Source: Nectonema munidae (lineage: Eukaryota > Nematomorpha > Nectonematoida > Nectonematidae). Taken from it: a stretch of DNA of 64,000 bases. Location of the stretch: assembly GCA_030549495.1 (NCBI GenBank), contig JAUIRK010000129.1, forward strand, positions 62,001 to 126,000, written 5' to 3'. A model generated the notes under the pieces. The model saw nothing but the letters and a program-made list of their open reading frames with translations. It had not been told where the DNA came from and ran no database searches. The first letter of the stretch is position 1; each line of letters begins with the position of its first letter. Both the position numbers and the translations under genes were made by a program. Shown here in pieces: positions 22,593-33,856 of the stretch.

Positions 22593-24190
22593 ATGTAATC
22601 CATATGAAGCTTTTTTATATGTTTTTTAGTTTTTTATAAACTTATCGATTACTTTTAAATTATTATCATATACTGCTTATATTGTTTTATTTGAAAAGTT
22701 GATATTTTTTCAAACTCAATCTTTTTGGCAAAAAATATTTTGAAATTTTCAATATAATTAGATAATTATTATCTAAGTGCATATTGAAACAAAATTTTAT
22801 TATAAAATGGATAACCAAAGGCACTTGTATGTTATTAGCAAAAAACATTATGTTGTAATGTTATTAACACTTGTATAATAAAGTGATTTAGCCTTTAAAT
22901 AATTTTTAAAATAAAAATAGTTGGGAAAATAATATCTAATAAAATTTTTTCTCTCTCAAATTAAATGAATAAACCGTAAAAATAATAGGTATAAAAAAAG
23001 TAAACAATTTCTAATAGAAAAAGAATTAGATTGATCAAGGATACATTTTTTCAAAATATAAATTTAACTTTTATTAATAAATATTTGGAAACCGCTAGAT
23101 GAATTTTTCTACGTAAACACTTAAGGGGATGTAAAAGTGAAGACGAGTAGGGAAGATATAAAAATAACATATATGAATAATTTAAAAATTGAAAAAATAA
23201 GTACACCAATATAATACAGACAGTCACCCATTTATTTGTATTGGATTTTATTATATACTTATACATGTTCAGTATTAAATTATGCAAGTAAAATACTCTG
23301 GTAATCATATAATAGAACCCAAGAAAGTATTTTTAAAAATGCTAATACATGAGAAAAAAAGAAAGTAAATTTATATAACAAAAATAAATATAATGAAATG
23401 GAGAAAAGTTTAAAACAAATAAGCTCACAATCATGCTAATCTTAAATTTCAAGAGGCACACAAAAAATTATAGGGTTTTAATAAAAAGTTGAAATGATAT
23501 TTTTTCTGGTCAATTTGTAAAGGATATTGTGTGCAATATTCTTACTAATATGCTTAATTTCTAAAATGTAGTTGTTAAAATGACAACTTTGGACTTGAAC
23601 AAATTTTGAAATCTTTGATAATGACATGTCAGATTTAGATAAAATATTTTTAAAATGGAAAAATTCATCTAGAATTAATGGTTCTAAGAAATAAGTTTAG
23701 ATTTAAGGTCATCATAGCTCATAGTGCTATTTTCAGTTAAATAACTAAACAGATTTTAAATATTTACTTTGCACCCTAACTCATTTTTAAGGCAATATAA
23801 AATTGGGTTTTATCAATTAACTTTATTCGTGGATCAAGGAGAATAGAATTACATCAAAAACTTTTTTCTTTTATTCTTTTTTTGTATACGTGTAACTGTA
23901 TATTTGGTTCAGCAAACAGATTTTCTATTTCATCATACTGACATTGTTCCTATTTTAGAAAAAAAGGTATCACATTTTGATGCATGCCTAGAACTAAAAG
24001 GGCATTACAAAAACATGTTAACACAATTTTTACAAAATATAAGACCAATTTTTTCAACTTTTCTTTTGATTTTAGTTAATTTTTTTAGTTTGTAGGTTGT
24101 TTGATAATTATTTACTTAAAAAAAGTGAGGTCGTTTTAAGTAACTTCTAAACTTAATATTTCTCTTATCAAAAATTTCAAGTTGAAAATT
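22593..24190. other. AT-rich stretch, nothing recognised
   Basis: Very AT-rich. Frames at 23051-23308 (minus) and 23904-24095 (plus) show only low-complexity hydrophobic sequence. Confidence 0.5.
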
Positions 24191-24194
24191 TGTC

Positions 24195-24300
24195 AGCAGA
24201 TGGACTAGTGGAATTAGCATGGAGTATCGATCCAGATGATCTGGTTTGATTCCTTATTTTAACAATCCTTATCATCTCTCCATATGCCCGATAAATAAAA
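24195..24300 (+). repeat. tRNA-like SINE head, degenerate
   Basis: TGGACTAGTGGAATTAGC resembles a Pol III A box region. GGTTTGATTCC, about 40 bases later, matches a B box in ten of eleven positions. There is no clean cloverleaf or anticodon stem, so it is a retroposed tRNA-like sequence, not a tRNA gene. Confidence 0.35.
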
Positions 24301-25070
24301 GAAAAAATAATATTATTTTTTTTCTATTTATTTTATTTAAGCTACACGTTTTGTCCCAATCTAAAAGGGCATTTAAATTTAAAAATTCATTTCAAAAATA
24401 AAATTGTAATTTGTAAATTGTTTGATATTTATTTATTATTTTAATAAGTGAGTATTTTTTTGAATTTATAGAATTTGTTTTGATTATTCTAAGAAATTAT
24501 ACCTAATATCTCCAATAGATATAGATAAATTATAAAGAACATTTTTCACTCTGATTTAGTCAACAAGTTATTGAAAATTATTATAATTTAGTACACATTT
24601 AAGGTAAAGTTTTAAAACAATTACAATTAGAATATAAGATATTACATTGATACACTAGTGTGAAATTGGTTGATCTTTTATGGTAACTAATAAAAGTTTA
24701 ATTTTTCCTTTTAAATATATCATTTATTCTTTCTGCATAATAATGATAGCATATTATATGCATTAGTGATGGGACGATACCAAAACTGTTTCGATCTTCA
24801 AAAAGCCCTTTTCTTTTCTTGGCGTACAAATTTACTTCATATTTAAAAAAATAAACATATTTAGCACATTAACAGTATGTAAGTTTATCACGAAGGTTAA
24901 CTTTCGTATCCAGCCACCATTAAAATAACTATTCAATCGCAATTTTAAAAAAAAAATTAGTTCTTAATTTATCTATTTTTAAAGGAAGAACTATTCATGA
25001 CTATTCATCATTATTTTCCTATTCCTAATAAAAAAAATGGCGTTATGTCTTTCTTTGAAGGATCTCATAC
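24301..25070. other. AT-rich stretch, nothing recognised
   Basis: No gene seen. GTGATGGGACGATACC near 24767 resembles GAGATGCACCGATA at 47513 and may be a worn element end. Confidence 0.4.
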
Positions 25071-25233
25071 CATGGGCGTGAGTATGGTTGATTAGATGCT
25101 GGATTCGATAACTCAAGGTTTTGGGTTCGATCCTACATCAAGTTTGCTTTCCTCATAGTTCGATACAAGCGGCGCAATTGTGCCTTTTCGATGAATACAC
25201 CCTACGGTACCTTTACCTTACCCGTACAAGATT
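25071..25233 (+). mobile_element. tRNA-derived SINE, copy 1
   Basis: Shares its order of blocks with 48528-48700: a tRNA-like head with TGGTTGATTAGATGCTGG in the A-box position and GGTTCGATCCT as B box, then TCATAGTTYGAYA, AAGCGG, and a shared 3' end CGGTACCTTTACCTTACC. Head and tail together mark a tRNA-derived SINE. It lies immediately upstream of the LINE at 25325. Confidence 0.65.
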
Positions 25234-25436
25234 ACCAATCCTCATTTTTTCCTTATTGTTCTTTCTCCTAAAGTCTACTTTCTCTGTCGCAAGCCTCTTT
25301 TTATTATTATTTTAATTATTTTTTTTTAAAGAACTTTTAACTGCACTCTTTATTATTTCCCCACGCCACAAATTTTCATTTTCACCACTTAATCGCTTCT
25401 AACCTCCGCAACAACCAGTCTCACATCATTCCTTTC

Positions 25437-26385
25437 ATGTCTTCTCAAACAAAACGCCAAAGGAACGATTCCCCTACAACTAAATCTCCGATCTCTTCGA
25501 CCAATTTATTTCCAAGACCAAACTCCCCGCCGAACTCACACATTCAAACAAGATTATCTCTCTCTCAAATTGTTCACCCTACACCTACTAAAACGTACTC
25601 TCAAGCCTCCACTAACAGCACTCAACCTTCTCTCACACAACCTAATCCAACAGCGAGTGCACCACCTACATTACACACAATTCCTAAACCTAAGAAAACT
25701 CTCAATCCAGATATATCAATTTGGCTCACATCACTAGATCCACCCGAAAGTTGAACCGATAAAGCTAACTTCAAAAAAAACATAATAAAAAATATGGAAA
25801 CCCACAAACATCCTATAAACATTAAAAACACACGCAGCTCATCTTCAGGAACCCTCCTATTTCAATTCGAAAACAACACACAAAAAGAAATGGCCATAAA
25901 ATCACTAGCGAACAATGGCATCACCGCACACGACATCCCACCTAGTATTCCACGTCTAGTCCTTTCTGGCATCCCCATTGAAAATATTGCTACACAATTC
26001 CTACATGAGAATAGATTCCTTAAAGACTTTTCTTTGCGAAAATCCTAAAATCATTCTAAAGCACACAATTCTTCAGTCTAAAATCTTCAAATCACGTATT
26101 ACACAATGCGACAACTGTCTGAAATTCGACCACACATCATCAAAATGTAAATCCTCATCTCCACACTTCAACCACTGCGGTAACAGCGGTCACTCAATCT
26201 CCACATGCATTTTTAATAAAGATCCCTTTAAAATATCATGCTCAAACTGCCATCAGAATCATTCCTCCACATCTGATGTATGCCCTTTTCGCATTCAACC
26301 TTTCTCTCGTCTATTTTTCCCGCCGACAATCCCCACACCGATGATCCATGCCATGCTGCCCAACGCTTACTTTTGCAAAGACTAA
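25437..26385 (+). pseudogene. LINE ORF1 (nucleic-acid-binding protein with zinc knuckles)
   Basis: Starts MSSQTKRQRNDSPTTKSP and is rich in Pro, Ser and Thr for about 100 residues, consistent with a disordered RNA-binding N-terminus. An in-frame stop at 25752 is followed by more of the same frame (from 25794), then a frameshift near 25978-26048. The C-terminal part has two to three zinc-knuckle motifs: CDNCLKFDHTSSKC, then FNHCGNSGHSISTC (a first Cys replaced by Phe), and CSNCHQNHSSTSDVC. The protein would coat the LINE RNA. Copy 2 keeps the matching knuckles at 36790-36900. Confidence 0.8.
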
Positions 26386-26479
26386 CCTCATCGCTAAACC
26401 CCTCCCATCACCACACTAAGAGAGTTATCTCACTCGGTAAACTCACTCAGACCAAAATCAGCTCCCAGCCACGACACGA

Positions 26480-27830
26480 TCACCGCAACCCACATTAAAA
26501 AATCATTTCACCTTTTACATACCCATCTACTTCACATATACAACGCATGCTTATCAAACTCCTTTTTTCCATCAATATGGAAAATAGGCAAACTCCTCCT
26601 TCTGCCTAAACCTCACAAAGAACCCTCAAATCTAAAGACCTGGCGACCAATCACTATCCTCCCTGTTTTAGGCAAGCTATTAGAAAAAGTAATCCGCAAA
26701 AGGCTGATTCATTATATATCACAGAACAACCTCATACACCCATCCCAGTTTGCATATCTCCCGCACAGGAATACTGAGTCAGCTCTCTCCAAACTGACCG
26801 AGTATTTATAATACTCTATAGCATCCCAAAAGACTGCATCAGTCCTTTTCGTCGACATCGATAACGCATTCAACAGCGCCTGGCGCTCCGCCATCATCCT
26901 CAACATGCATCTCAAAAAATACCCATCCTACATAATCAAGCTAATCAGCAACTACCTACAAAACCGCTGCTTAATCTTCTGCGAAAAATCCATCCGCGCA
27001 GTTCATACACTCTCTCTCTCCATTCCCCAAGGAGGTTGCCTCTCTGACATCCTCTGACTCATTCTCATCAATCCTCTCCTAGATCTCGAGTCCAAATCTC
27101 ACTTTTCTTAGTGATACTCTGACGATCTTCTCTTTTCTTTCTCAGCAAACACACAAGACGAAAACCTCCTGAATATCGCCTCACTTTTCAACATCCTGAA
27201 CTTGACCGCCACCTCGCTAAAAATATCTTTCAACACATCCAAAACCACCCTAATTCATTTCACTCGCAAACACTCCCCACATCTACCTTGGCTTACCAAT
27301 CATAACACTCTCATTCAACCCGCAACCACCATCAAGTATCTAGGTCTTACTTTTCAAACAAACATGAAATGGTCCACACACTTCAAAACACCTACATCAA
27401 ACTATCACAGACTCTGTTCCAACTAAGACAAGTAATCTCATAGAAATGGGGTCTAAGTATCAATCATTCTTTATTCATTTACAAATCTCTCATACTTCCG
27501 GTAATCCAATACGGCATCCTCTCATGGGGCTCATCGCTCGCTCACCCAAACATATTTATTCAAAATGTGGTTCTATTAACCATCTCGAAAGCTTATCGCA
27601 CAACCCCAACATCTATTCTAGAAATCACACTGAACTGCACACCACTTTTAATCCAACTGAAAGATACATACAAATCTCTACTTCCCCCATCTTCAACCTC
27701 CCATTTATATCTTCCACTGAACGCATCACACCCTTACGCGAAACTGCTTCACACATCACTTCCCATTTCGCACCGTTACCTCATACACACTAAGGTACAC
27801 CCCACCATATTGGTTGACGGAGAAAGGGCT
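26480..27830 (+). pseudogene. LINE reverse transcriptase, decayed
   Basis: Readable landmarks are IGKLLLLPKPHKEPSN, TWRPITILPVLGKLLEKV, SQFAYLPHRNTESALS, VLFVDIDNAFNSAWRS, SIPQGGCLSDIL, and YSDDLLFSF as the active-site motif, followed by FNTSKTTLIHFTRKH and IKYLGLTFQTNMKW. The PQGG and Y.DD motifs identify a non-LTR reverse transcriptase. Stops before the active site (near 26810, 27057 and 27110) and later frameshifts break it. The frame ends where the MULE begins. Confidence 0.85.
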
Positions 27831-30325
27831 TATAACGACAAAAGGCTAACATAGTAATGTCTGTAGTTGACATTGATTCACAGATAAGCAAAGCATCAAA
27901 CATTGTATGCACAATAAGAGACTGCACAGTTATAATTCTAGATAATTATTTCCATATTTTTTCTACTAATCTTATTACAAGTATTTTATGCACAATAAGA
28001 GACTTGCAGAGTTTTAATTCTAGTTAATTATTTCCACAATATTTTTATAAACTATTTTAATATTTGTTGTTTATTTATTTCATTTTCTTTCAAAAGGTTT
28101 TTCAACGGTTATACCTATTATAAACAAAAAGAATACCAAACAACGATCTTATATCAATGTACGAAACACCGTTCAAAAAAGTGTCCAGGTACTTTTAAAA
28201 TTTTAGATATAAATTTGAAATAATTTTAATTAATTGCTTTGGGGTTTTAAAAAATACCATAAAGGTTATAATGTTTTAATTTTTTTTAGGAAGAATTATT
28301 TTTAAAAAAAATATTGCAAATTGTATTAAAAAATGAAGCGAGAAATAGTTTTAAATCAACAAGTCAAATATATAGGTAAACCCTTATATTAGTTTCTTGC
28401 TAATTTTATTTTTGTTTTTTAATAGAGAAAATATTTCTACACTCAGTGCTGATAAAAGCTGTTAAAAAAATAAAATGTATTAAGAAATATAAGATATAAT
28501 AGAAAACGTGAAAAAAATCTAGATAGTATTTATTTCAGCATCCCTGAAAAATATCATTTTTGCTCGGGGACATTATTTAAACAATATGATGCCATCTTTG
28601 ATAATGAAAAAATCATTATTTTTTATGGTGAAGTCTTTAATCATTTGAAAAGTGTTTGTAATGTTGAAGCAATTTACATTGACGGAACATTTAAAAAGTC
28701 ACCTAAACATTTTATGCAAATTTTTACAATACATGCAATGCACAACAGAATCCAGATTCCTGTCATCTATTGTTTGCTTTGCAGTCAAAAAGAAGAAACT
28801 TATGTGTAATATTATTTTATTAATGAGCTTTATTTTAAAAAACTTCATTAATATTTTTTAGAAAAGTTTTTGAACACTTAAAAAATAACATAAATTTTGA
28901 AAATTTAAAATATATTTGTGGAGATTTTGAAATGGCAATAATATCAGCAGCTAAAAAGGTAATTTGAACACTTTTTGTTGCTTTTAATTAATTTTTGTTA
29001 TATTAGACTTTTCCATCAGCCAAATACTTAGGCTGCTACTTTCATTTCACGCAAGCAATATATCGCAAGCTTATATCACTTGGATTTGGACCACTTTATA
29101 TAAAAAATGAAAACTTTAGAAAATGTTTTTAGCTATAGGTTTTCTGCCTGTTCAAAAAGTAAGCACTTGTTGATGTATATATTTAAACAAATTAAATTAA
29201 TTTTTTTAGGTTAAAATTGTTTGTGAAAAATTTAAAAAAGTTTTTAAAGAGTTAAAAATGGAAGATTTCGAAAACACATTGTTTAAAATTTTTCCATATG
29301 AAATGTGGTCAGTTTTCAAACGTAAAATTTGAACTAATAATCATTGCGAAGGTTTCCATAACTCGTAAATACCTTTTATTAATTTAAATATTAATGTTCT
29401 AATTATCTACAAAGTTTAAGGTTACATTTTAAAAATGACAAGACAACAATTTGGGAGGTTATTGACTTTTTTTATCTATGAAGAAAACATGTTTTAACGG
29501 ATATGGAAGAAATTGAAAGAGTCAATTCTACCTACTCAAAAAGTGGTGGATCATGGTTGGAGTCTAAAAAAAAAGAAAAAACGATTGAAGAAATTTACCT
29601 GGATTTCGAAGAAAATAATGATGTTTACTTTTTTTGTCAAGATTATCAAATCTTATTTCCAATCCAATCAAGCTGAACAAAAACAATTTTACCTCCTAAG
29701 ATATAAGAAAATTTAATATTTCTTTTTTGAACGAAAAATCTAACAACTTTTCAATCAACTCAATTTTGAATTTATAATAAAGTTTTAATATGTTTTTTTG
29801 TTATGAAAGTAATTTATTATAATGCGATTTTTAATATTATATAATATTGTTGTTCATTAAACTTTTTTAGTTATTAATTTTTATGCAAAAAAATTATATT
29901 TTCGTGGCTGCACTATTAATTTTTTTTAACGAAAAAAATAAACTATTTTATTTTAAGTACATATTATATTTTTTATTGCAAATTTATAATAAAATGAATT
30001 AGTTTATAATAGTTTTTATATATGTTCAATCTTGATCAAAACGGCATTTTAAAAAATAACATACAATTATAACCTATAAATGAGTTTTACAAAAATATAT
30101 TATATAAATTTCATATTTATTTTAAAAATAAAAATGGATATTAATGCAGAAACAAAACGTTAATTGTATTTATAAAAATAATATATGACGATATGTTAAG
30201 TATAGTGGTGTATCACAAGCAACTTGGGTATATGAAACCTGTTAATTTTTATCACTCTCATACCCGTTTCGCACTTTACATCTTTATTACCAAGAGTCAC
30301 ATTTTGATTGGATATTTTATATGTC
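27825..30325 (+). mobile_element. Second MULE, nested in LINE copy 1
   Basis: This AT-rich block interrupts the C-rich LINE exactly between its reverse transcriptase and RNase H. It encodes a MULE transposase with a FLYWCH finger (28085-29470). Near the left end, the sequence around TATGCACAATAAGAGACT is duplicated (27905-27964 and 27987-28045), forming subterminal repeats. I could not define terminal inverted repeats or a target duplication, so the ends are good only to about 30 bp on the left and 130 bp on the right. Confidence 0.6.
28085..29470 (+). pseudogene. Intron-bearing MULE transposase with FLYWCH finger
   Basis: The FLYWCH part reads FNGYTYYKQKEYQ and LYQCTKHRSKKCPGTF (Cys pair in place). 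The MULE core has AIYIDGTFKKSPKHF (first Asp), YICGDFEMAIISAAKK (second Asp) and YLGCYFHFTQAIYRKL. Three short introns are suggested by GT...AG boundaries that rejoin coding sequence: after SAAKK at 28961-29007, after CLFKK near 29160-29210, and after FHNS near 29367-29418. The family signature NHCEGFHNS near 29340 corresponds to N..EG.H in other MULEs. In-frame stops (for example after FRKCF) show that it is decayed. It is clearly a different lineage from the MULE at 1846-4630. Confidence 0.65.
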
Positions 30326-30489
30326 ATTCATCATCATTCACGCATCAATGAATTGTTAGCCTTTTGTTGTTATAAGCCTTTTCTCCTAGAACCCACCATA
30401 TTAATACAACCCTCTTCGCCCCTTCCTTTTGCTATCACTACTCACACAAACAAATCTCTCGCCTCTAAACAGGTAAAAAAAGCTCAGAC

Positions 30490-31386
30490 ATCCCTTCAAC
30501 CCTGAGAATCTTCACAGACGCTTCCAAGACATTGCAAAAATGAGCTATCGCCACCGCTTTTTATGCAGGCGCCTCTCTATCTCCCTTCTTTTCTACAAGC
30601 TCTCCTCTAAACCATTTAACTACAACTTATGATGCTGAATGTCAAGCTTTAATCACCTCATGCGACCAGATCACTCAATACATCAATACCTTTACACATT
30701 TCACTCATATTCATTTCTATACAGACTCCTTGAACATCACGCGCGATCTACACCTTATCAAAAACGTTCCCTTCTTTGCTTCCAACTTGTTCTCAAAACT
30801 ACGACCCCTCTCCACTCATTTCACTGTCTCCATTTTCTGGTGCCCCGCTCACTCCAACATACATGAAAACCTGCATGTTGACCATCTCGCTAAAAGAACC
30901 TTATCAAGACCCTGCATTACACATTTGACCTCAGTACACCCCAAAGTCTTACTACGCAACATTTCCATGCACACTCAAAACCAATGGCAAAACTCCCTCA
31001 CCAACTCCACAAACACCCTGCTTTCGCGCATATCAAACATCAATACCATACACCAATCCTGGGCTTTGCACAAATACACTCCATCGAGATCTCTTATTAG
31101 GTGGCTCTCGGGTCATTGCCCCTGCAAAACCTACTTTTTTCGCATTAAACTCTCAGACAACCTGACGTGTCGGTTCTGCAACGCACTTTTCGAAACACCA
31201 TACCACTTCGCCTTCCTCTGCCCATTCTTCATCTCACACCGACACAAACTTATCAACACTTGCGCCTCAACCCTTGGCCACTTTTCCACTAATCTAAGCT
31301 ACATCATTACTTACCCAGAACTCTTAAACTTACTCTCCGCCTTGATAGGCATTATTGAACCCATCCTTCACTTCAGCCCACAATAA
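30490..31386 (+). pseudogene. LINE RNase H and C-terminal zinc knuckle, copy 1
   Basis: RNase H landmarks appear in order: RIFTDASKTLQK (first Asp), TYDAECQALI (Glu), IHFYTDSLNI (second Asp), and FWCPAHSNIHENLHVDHLAK (His and last Asp). All acidic catalytic positions are present. The C-terminus has LSGHCPCKTYFFRIKL followed by CRFCNALFETPYHFAFLC, a CCHC knuckle typical of I/R1/LOA-group LINEs. The open frame from 30730 to 31386 is long for this AT-rich region. An in-frame stop follows LQK near 30541. The domain would remove RNA from the cDNA hybrid during retrotransposition. Confidence 0.85.
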
Positions 31387-31540
31387 AACCGACTATCCTT
31401 CTCTATATTTATTTATTATTTCTAGAATACTCCTAACATCCTTCTTTGCATTCTTCTCTTCAGCTCCCATCAAGCAATTTACAAGCATATCAATTAAATT
31501 TGGAAAGTGCTTTGACATCTCTACCTACCTACCTATAACA

Positions 31541-32984
31541 TTCAACCATATTTTTATGTATGACCCATCTTTTTTCATTAAAAATTTTGCTAAACATCAT
31601 CACATTTCTTACGAATTTTTTATGAATAACATTTAAATGTTTATATTCAACTTTCCATTTTTTCTACAAAGCTACATATCAGAGACAATTTTCAAGCCAC
31701 ATTTTATAAGTGTTCCTTACTTTCTTTTTACCTATTCTTTATTATTTATATTCTGGCAAATTCCTCTCACAATACAATGATCAAAACCCTAACTTTTTAA
31801 CAAGCAAAAATAATTAAATATTACCTTTTGGAGTTCTACCCGCATTATATCTTTTTTTTTTATTTTTATGAATTTTGATTTATCAATTACTACAGTGAGG
31901 CCCTTTAAACCAATAATAGATAGATTTTTGTTAACCTTCACAAACTTTTATTAAAAATTGGACCAATCTACTATGATTTATTAGAGATTAATTTCAATGT
32001 CTTTTATATAAACTTTGCATTTTTTAAGTTTTTTTCCCAACGATATATGAATAAAATTATTTGCTTGTATGATAAATGACTACATCCTAGCCAATTATCA
32101 CCGTTCACTTGTTTTACTATCCAATATTTTTCATTTGGCATCTTTTTCATTTTATGATATTTATAAAACCATTTTTACAAATCCTCTTACTATACAAAAT
32201 ACCTCTTTTTGAAGAAGGATATTGAATTTTTCAGATGCGATTCCGATTTTTTGTGATATCTTTTTAGAGTATCTTTTCCCACTCAACGCCTACTTATTCG
32301 ATATTTTTCAAAGACACATGAAAAACACCATATTTGACAATGATAACACAATTTGACATCACGCTTGACAAAATAAGCAAGAAAAACAAGATCAAACTTA
32401 TAAATATAAGTATACACATACAAGCTGTCCCAAATGGTCTCTCTACACTTAAATCTAATACTGTTATAAACATTTCGCCTCCACCACATATCGATGCAAC
32501 ACAGAAAACACCGCCTATTAATAAGACACACACGTGCACAACAGAGGCAATAAATGAACGCTACTACGCGAATATCTCCACAAAATCGATCCAAAAACAC
32601 TAATCCACTTTGCCCACTCTACAACTAGCACATACACAACACACATAATATTTGATAGTCTCCACATACATAAAACATTAGAACCCCCTTCTTTATGGTC
32701 CAACATCTGCCAAAGTAGTTAACTTACTAACCATATGTGGATCCAAAAACTATAAGCTCACCTGAAGCCAGCTGTAAATAATGATGGCTTTTATGTAAGT
32801 TGGCTTGATTTATACTTTTTATCAACCTCCTTCACCTAAATTTTATTTTTATAATGTCTATTATAACATGACGATGTTGTATGATAAATATGATTATTTA
32901 TGTTTTAGTGAGCTAAGCAGGCATGTAGTTATTTCATTAATTATATAATTGTTGAATTAGTTAATCAATTAGTGGATAGTTTTA
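31541..32984. other. AT-rich stretch, nothing recognised
   Basis: The 3' border of LINE copy 1 is not sharp and may extend somewhat into this stretch. Overlapping open frames on both strands at 32283-32706 have no domain; they reflect a composition low in TA-rich stops. Confidence 0.45.
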
Positions 32985-33272
32985 AAAGATTGCAATTTTT
33001 GTTACAAAACAATCAATAGAAAAATGTATTGAAAGAAATTTATCAGTTTTTTGTTGTTTTATAGATTTAGAAAAAGCATGATACTATATCAGAGAAGTAG
33101 TGTATTGGTACTTGCATAAAAAAGGGGCATCCAAAAAATTGGTTAGTTTTATTGAAGAAATTACAAAGAAAAAATGGATTTCAAGAGAATTTGAAGTAAA
33201 AACAGGACTTCATCGCAGATCGGCATTGAGCCCATTATTTTTTGCATTGATTGTTGATGAATTCACTGTGTG
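32985..33272 (+). pseudogene. Diverged RTE LINE reverse-transcriptase fragment
   Basis: The translation gives EKCIERNLSVFCCFIDLEKA, REVVYWYLHKKGASKKLV, FEVKTGLHRRSALSPLFF and ALIVDEF. It matches in order the young RTE copy at 15537-15810 (GFVDLEKAYD, VVYWSLREKGVSEKLV, GLHQGSALSPFLF, VVIDEI). About 20 residues before FEVK are deleted, an in-frame stop follows LEKA, and the Gln of LHQGS is Arg. It is an older relative of the LINE at 14147-16643. Confidence 0.8.
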
Positions 33273-33856
33273 ACACTCAATTTATCCACTCTTCAAAAAC
33301 AATTTTTCTCGTTTATAATTAGTTTTAAAAGGCAAAATAATTTTCTCTGCTGATATATTCTCATTCTAACATCTAGAGATCGAATTTAATATTTTTGTAG
33401 TTGCATATATATATATATATACAAATTAAGTATATATACTTAAGGGCTATTTTAGTGCTGTAATGCTAATTAAAATATGTCTTATTTATTTATTTATTTG
33501 TGTAAAACATTAAACGTTTAAAATAAATATATACTTATTTTTTAATTATATTTTATCTTTAGATATATTATATTCTATTAGATGTACCTATATTAAAACG
33601 AAACTCAAATAAACAAACTTTTATAAAACAATTTTTTATCTTGATTGTCTTTTATACTCCATTCTCCTATCTATTATTAAGCTCCATTTATAATCTCCAA
33701 TCATATTTTCAGTATATTGCCCTTTATATAATTTTCTTCCGTGTAATTTCCAAGAAAATTTTTGAAATTTGAATAAAATTCATCCACGCGCATTTTTCAA
33801 TATTTGATAACTTTTCATAAAAAAATTTAGAATCAATAAGTTTTTTGACTTGAGTT

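Larger units (their letters stand above)
25325..31540 (+). mobile_element. C-rich LINE with RNase H, copy 1, split by a MULE
   Basis: The plus strand is strikingly rich in C and A and poor in G, unlike its surroundings. It carries an ORF1 with zinc knuckles, a reverse transcriptase, an RNase H and a C-terminal CCHC, in the order of the I/R1/LOA group of LINEs. The endonuclease region is missing: zinc-knuckle sequence near 26285 passes directly into sequence that in copy 2 lies just before the reverse transcriptase. A MULE occupies about 27825-30325. A shared 3' untranslated block, GGAAAGTGCYTTGAMATC, occurs at 31501 and in copy 2 at 40996. Confidence 0.85.

Noticed and set aside
32283-32706. 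Overlapping open frames on both strands
   Set aside because: Multiple frames open at once in a locally stop-poor stretch; no domain in any.
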